This document shows, one piece after another, positions 61,335 through 64,000 of a stretch of 64,000 nucleotides of DNA. This stretch comes from DASZIT01 sp963770635 (GTDB taxonomy: Bacteria > Actinomycetota > Acidimicrobiia > Acidimicrobiales > RAAP-2). Every line of letters begins with the position of its first letter. The first letter of the stretch is position 1. The position numbers and the translations under genes are program-made. The stretch spans positions 1 to 64,000 of the forward strand of contig CAVYQI010000005.1 in assembly GCA_963770635.1 (NCBI GenBank), read 5' to 3'. Below the pieces are notes generated by a model. The model saw only the letters and a list, made by a program, of their open reading frames with translations, had not been told where the DNA came from and made no database searches.

Positions 61335-62405
61335 CTAGTGGCTCCGTGACCCGGTCCGCCGGGGCCATTCGGTCCGGCGGGGCCATTCGGTGCCATCGTC
61401 GTCGGAGTCGGCGTTGGCGGAGGTGGCTTCGGGGAGGGCCCACGACCGTCGCCAGGCAGCCGCGTCGGGTCCCTGCAGCGGTGGGGTGGTTCCCATCACC
61501 GCCCGGCGCCGGGCCGTCCACCAGTCGGTGTTGGTCTCGTCGGCCATGGTGGCCACCGCCGCTTCGATCCGCACCCCGAAGCGACGGGCGTCCTCGCCCT
61601 CGTCGGGGAACAGCGGAGTGCCGAAGGTGACGGTGGTGCGGGTGCGCCGGATCCCTTTGCCCCCCTTGGGCAGTATCCGCCCGGTTCCCTGCAGATGGAC
61701 CGGCACCACCGGCCGGCCCGTCCTCACGCTGAGGTAAGCCGCCCCGCCCCGGTAGATCTGACCCCACCCGTCGGGCGACCGGCCCCCTTCGGGGTAGATG
61801 ATCAGGTTCCAGCCGTCCTCCACCAGGTCGGCAGCCAGTTGGGCGGACCGGCGGTTGACCTTGTTCCGCTCGATCGGAATCGCGGCGAGGGAGAAAGCGA
61901 AGAGATCGGCCTTCCACCGGCGGTCGAAGAAGTAATCGGCCGCCGCCGCCACCACGGTGCGATGCCGGAAGCGCATGGGCAGGCAGCTCATCAGCAGCGG
62001 GGTGTCGATGTGGCTGGTGTGGTTGGCGGCGAAGATCACCGGGGCCTCGAGGGTGGTGAGGTACTCGTCGCCCCGGACCAACGGATCGGCGATGACCCGC
62101 GCCAACGGCCGGGTGACGTTGTCGGTCAGCATGGCCCGGGCCAACCGCACCGGGTACTTGCGCGACCATCCGGTGTCGTAGTCGACCCCGAGTTCGTGCT
62201 CGGGCGCCGGGCGGGGGACGGTCTCGGGCCAGCTCGGGGCGGCCAGTGGGAACCGACGGCGGCCGGCCCGGGAGGCGACGTCGCTTGGGGACAGCCGCTT
62301 GAGGGTGGTCAATGCCGTCGTTCTCCGGGTGGTGCCGAGGGCGGCATCGGCCCGCACCGCCCGGGGCTTCAGCAGCGATCGAGACGACGCATGCTTGGTG
62401 GTCAT
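61335..62405 (-). CDS. PlsC-type 1-acylglycerol-3-phosphate acyltransferase
   Basis: A 356-residue acyltransferase. The active-site NHTSHID motif is Asn128-Asp134, and LIIYPEGGRSPDGWGQIYRG (Pro205-Gly207) is the substrate-binding motif. VPVHLQGTGRILPKGGKGIR and TVTFGTPLFPDEGED complete the family. The C-terminus is charged with a repeated TEWPRR (see repeat 61353-61388). ATG 62405 overlaps the LarA-like gene stop (ATGA), so both are made as one unit. It probably acylates a lysophospholipid or glycerol-3-phosphate. Confidence 0.85.
   Translation of the reverse strand: MTTKHASSRSLLKPRAVRADAALGTTRRTTALTTLKRLSPSDVASRAGRRRFPLAAPSWPETVPRPAPEHELGVDYDTGWSRKYPVRLARAMLTDNVTRPLARVIADPLVRGDEYLTTLEAPVIFAANHTSHIDTPLLMSCLPMRFRHRTVVAAAADYFFDRRWKADLFAFSLAAIPIERNKVNRRSAQLAADLVEDGWNLIIYPEGGRSPDGWGQIYRGGAAYLSVRTGRPVVPVHLQGTGRILPKGGKGIRRTRTTVTFGTPLFPDEGEDARRFGVRIEAAVATMADETNTDWWTARRRAVMGTTPPLQGPDAAAWRRSWALPEATSANADSDDDGTEWPRRTEWPRRTGSRSH
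61353..61388 (-). repeat. 18-bp tandem repeat in PlsC C-terminus
   Basis: Two 18-bp units (61353-61370, 61371-61388) differ at one base and encode TEWPRR twice near the end of the acyltransferase. Length change by slippage would keep the frame. Confidence 0.8.
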
Positions 62406-64000
62406 GTCACGTCCGACATCAGGATCGGGGGGGTGTGGATGTGGGTGAGGGTCGGCGACGGCCCGACGATGTCGGTGGCCATCTCCAGGGCGTCGGCCAT
62501 GGTGGAAGCCACCCGGAAGCCGAGCCGGTGCACTGCGGCGGGATCCCCGCCGACGATGATCACCCCGCCCAGATGCTGCAAGGCGTGCGCGCACCAGTAC
62601 CACATGTAGAACGGGTGGACCCCGTGATAGGCGTGGCCGGTCCGGTAGAGGTGGATGTACCAGGGGTCGGTGGCGAACGACTCCTCGAAGCCCTTGGCCA
62701 CCTCGATCGGATCGGTGGTCTCGCTCAACACCTGCTCGAAGAAGTCGATGTAGCTCGGGTGGTGGACGGGGTTGAACTCCCACGGGGTCGGGTGGCTCAT
62801 GATCGCCACCCCGCCCTCCCGCACCAGGGGCCGGCCCCGGTACATGTTGAAGAAGTAGCCGAGACCCAGGCAGGCGACCAGGATCGGGTTGAGGATCGAG
62901 TTCACGTTGTACGGGCTGATGTAGGGGAGACCCATCGACAGGATGTCGGTCTGGCCCTCCACCTGGACCCCTTGTTGCTTCCAGACGTTGTCGGTGGTCA
63001 CCGCGTGGACCGCCTCCACCTCGCCAGCCTGGACCGCGGTCATCCGGTGGGGCGACTTGACCGAGTGGAAGATCTGTCGGGCGTACTTGGCCGGGGTCCG
63101 GTCCAGGGTCTTGGACGCCCCCAGGTAGGCGAGGCGGTCCTTCACGCTCCACTCCCACTCGCGTTTTTGGAGAAAGCCGAAGGCCGGCGGGAAGGCGTCG
63201 TTGTTGAGGTTGGTCTCGATCTGGAACACGTTGACGTGGTCGGCGATGAGCCTGCCCATCCGCCAATTGGAGGTGTGCAGCTCCGAGTGGTGCTGGTCCA
63301 TGAACGACCGGCTCTGCTGCATGGTCTGGGGATTGTGGTGGTGGCGGAGGCTCTTGTAGCTGGCCAGGCCGGTGGCGACACTCTTGTGCCCACCGTCCAT
63401 GGCCACCAGGTTGATGTTGACGTAGACCAACAGGTCGCTCTCGGCCGCCCGCCTGTTGATCTCGACGTCCTCCCCGTGGTCGGTCTGGCCCAGGTGCACC
63501 AGCGCATCGGGATCCTCGGCGTCGTGCTGGGTGAGCAGCCCGTTGGGGGCGAAGGCGTCGTAGATACGGTCGCCGAGGGCGTGGCGGAGCTCGGGCTCGG
63601 TCATCCGTCGGTGGAGGGCGAGGGCCACGATGAGCTCCACATCGTCCACCCCGGCGTCGGCGGCCATGTCGAGCACCTGTTCGATGACGAGTTGCCGGAT
63701 GTCGGGCCGCTCCATGGGGGGAAGCGGCAGGGAGATGTCATCGAAGGCGATGGTCAGCTTCATGCCGGCGCGCAACAGCGCGGGAAGCGGGTCCTGGTTG
63801 CCGAGCGGGCTCCGGAGGGCCTGGCGGATGGCGGCCGACGGGTCCTCCAGTGGGTCGATGGGCTCGGGGGCGTAGATCACCCGGCTTCCCTCCGGCAGGC
63901 GTTCCAGCCGGAACCGCTCACCGTGCCAGTACAGGGTCGGTGGGGTGGAGCGGTCGACCTCGAGCACAAATCCGGGCCTGGGGCTCAACGAATGCGTCCT
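62402..64000 (-). CDS. LarA-like nickel lactate racemase family protein
   Basis: About 529 codons to the right edge, where the frame is still open. TTG 63988 begins LSPRPGFVLEVDRSTPP but has no ribosome site, so the true start may be outside the window. LarA-type blocks: VALALHRRMTEPELRHALGD (His126, His136), GQTDHGEDVEINRR (His171) and MDGGHKSVATGLASYKSL (Lys202). These correspond to the residues that hold the nickel pincer cofactor. It is about 100 residues longer than LarA of Lactobacillus. No larB, larC or larE is nearby, so the substrate and cofactor supply are unknown. Coupled to the PlsC gene by ATGA. Confidence 0.82.
   Translation of the reverse strand, partial: RTHSLSPRPGFVLEVDRSTPPTLYWHGERFRLERLPEGSRVIYAPEPIDPLEDPSAAIRQALRSPLGNQDPLPALLRAGMKLTIAFDDISLPLPPMERPDIRQLVIEQVLDMAADAGVDDVELIVALALHRRMTEPELRHALGDRIYDAFAPNGLLTQHDAEDPDALVHLGQTDHGEDVEINRRAAESDLLVYVNINLVAMDGGHKSVATGLASYKSLRHHHNPQTMQQSRSFMDQHHSELHTSNWRMGRLIADHVNVFQIETNLNNDAFPPAFGFLQKREWEWSVKDRLAYLGASKTLDRTPAKYARQIFHSVKSPHRMTAVQAGEVEAVHAVTTDNVWKQQGVQVEGQTDILSMGLPYISPYNVNSILNPILVACLGLGYFFNMYRGRPLVREGGVAIMSHPTPWEFNPVHHPSYIDFFEQVLSETTDPIEVAKGFEESFATDPWYIHLYRTGHAYHGVHPFYMWYWCAHALQHLGGVIIVGGDPAAVHRLGFRVASTMADALEMATDIVGPSPTLTHIHTPPILMSDVT

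Noticed and set aside
62406..63266. Upstream extension of the PlsC-like frame over the LarA-like gene
   Set aside because: The extension is Arg/Gly/Pro-rich and opposite-frame to LarA; the acyltransferase homology begins at ATG 62405.
1..64000. CRISPR array, rRNA, complete insertion sequence or prophage
   Set aside because: No regularly spaced repeats, rRNA sequence, intact transposase or phage structural genes were seen.

Overview
The window is high-GC DNA from an actinobacterium. Signs of this are two proteins with the actinobacterial GWWQASDxKWY (DUF2510-type) head, a yrbE/mce operon, several F420-dependent luciferase-like oxidoreductases, a MurT/GatD pair, PspC-type sensor proteins and many GTG starts. 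The gene mix (mce genes flanked by DUF2236 proteins, LarA-like and PlsC-like enzymes, DUF2236/TetR pairs) would suit an uncultured Acidimicrobiia-like lineage, but that placement is inference.

Layout. 1-1.72 kb: a GntR-type regulator cut by the left edge, a perfect 22-bp palindrome, a small unknown protein and a frameshifted F420-dependent oxidoreductase. At about 1.72 kb this block ends abruptly. A minus-strand reading frame and an rdgB gene lacking its first ~65-70 codons meet there, which marks an assembly chimera or a real recombination point. 1.7-16.6 kb: mostly housekeeping and envelope genes: rdgB remnant, DUF4190 and DUF4388 proteins, a methyltransferase, an L,D-transpeptidase, glnD, a PspC-linked two-component system with a divergent PspC/LiaF-like protein, a glycosyltransferase, tRNA-Cys, a membrane histidine kinase, a PhyH-type dioxygenase and a DUF2127 protein. 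16.6-21 kb: tRNA-Val followed by a decayed tyrosine integrase, a small DUF2510 protein and a PAS-rich hybrid histidine kinase. 21-30 kb: assorted metabolic and regulatory genes, including a HAD-MFS-DeoR operon and a LysM transglycosylase.

30-42.8 kb is the most coherent region: DUF2236(-) / TetR(+) / yrbEA-yrbEB-mceA-F-Mce-associated(+) / TetR(-) / DUF2236(+). Nearly every mce gene overlaps the next by 4 nt, so it is one translationally coupled lipid-import operon. No MceG-type ATPase is in the window. The two oxygenase-like DUF2236/TetR pairs bracket it symmetrically, each with inverted repeats in its divergent promoter region.

42.8-56.6 kb: a histone-deacetylase-like amidohydrolase, VOC and carboxymuconolactone-decarboxylase-like proteins, a phosphotransferase, a DUF7064-like protein, a thioesterase, two F420-type oxidoreductases, NhaA, peroxiredoxin, nitroreductase, MFS, enoyl-CoA hydratase, YqgE and GNAT genes. 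56.6-64 kb: a LysR gene, then a tightly coupled HAD-PlsC fusion / murT / gatD operon with a structured leader, and an opposite-strand LarA-like / PlsC-like pair running off the right edge.

About a dozen single-base frameshifts interrupt otherwise well-preserved genes (glnD, murT, both members of a two-component system, LysR, VOC and others). This is more likely sequence error than true decay. Such genes are described as whole loci, with the break marked.
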